DNA from: Elusimicrobiota bacterium
Lineage (GTDB): Bacteria; Elusimicrobiota; UBA8919
Direction of reading: 5' to 3'
DNA: 44,217 nucleotides
NCBI GenBank assembly: GCA_040757695.1
Contig: JBFLWK010000001.1
Location: forward strand, 17,665 to 61,881
Below are more model-generated notes on this DNA. The model was not told the DNA's origin, made no database searches, and was given only the letters and a program-made list of their open reading frames with translations. Position 1 is the stretch's first letter. The stretch itself is not shown here.

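Overview
The window carries five protein-coding genes, all on the minus strand, so it is transcribed from right to left. It looks like a contig from an uncultivated, double-membraned (Gram-negative type) bacterium, probably from a candidate phylum. The reasons are a PorV/PorQ-type outer-membrane barrel protein, secreted fibronectin-type proteins with FlgD-Ig-like C-terminal sorting-type domains, one giant repeat protein, AT-leaning sequence, and many short tandem and inverted repeats in leaders and gene 5' ends. I cannot name the phylum from sequence alone.

Right part (10101-44217): a single open reading frame of at least 11,371 codons that runs off the right edge, so its N-terminus is not visible. 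From N to C it holds about 26 Ig-like 'ISGTA-D' units, one filamin/Big-like domain, about 42 'VPGET...QTAG...VD..WN' units, a second block of about six filamin/Big-like domains, eight dockerin-like calcium-loop units (one linked to a phage-tail-like module), fibronectin-like domains and a C-terminal FlgD-Ig/sorting-type domain. It is most simply a giant secreted surface adhesin or fibre. The last 127 nt of the window exactly repeat 40425-40551. This looks like an assembly break at a k-mer-length overlap, so the true gene is longer.

Middle (9535-10100): a compact control region for the downstream operon. It holds a perfect consensus sigma-70 promoter, then a GEMM-I class cyclic-dinucleotide riboswitch aptamer, then an intrinsic terminator, then the ribosome binding site of the first gene. 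The aptamer has A at the position that is G in most c-di-GMP-I switches, which suggests cGAMP or mixed specificity. Two of its peripheral arms are expanded by hairpin repeat elements.

Left part (154-9534): a four-gene operon with ATGA overlaps at two of its three junctions. In order of transcription it encodes (1) a PorV/PorQ-like outer-membrane protein with C-terminal TPRs; (2) a fusion of the FliF RBM3-like domain and second membrane helix with FliG middle and C-terminal domains and two TPRs; (3) a 1081-residue coiled-coil protein with a proline-rich head; (4) a secreted fibronectin-type protein with the same kind of C-terminal domain as the giant protein.

Taken together, the neighbourhood suggests a previously undescribed surface machine: a reduced, self-fused flagellar-type rotor combined with a PorV-type secretion/attachment partner, a cytoplasmic scaffold and giant surface fibres, under cyclic-dinucleotide control. 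A gliding or adhesion motor is the leading hypothesis, and it is inference. A family of SSR-filled hairpin elements with GRCAGRT-like ends has invaded the operon leader, the riboswitch arms and the signal-peptide codons of three genes, but I saw none inside the 34-kb giant gene.
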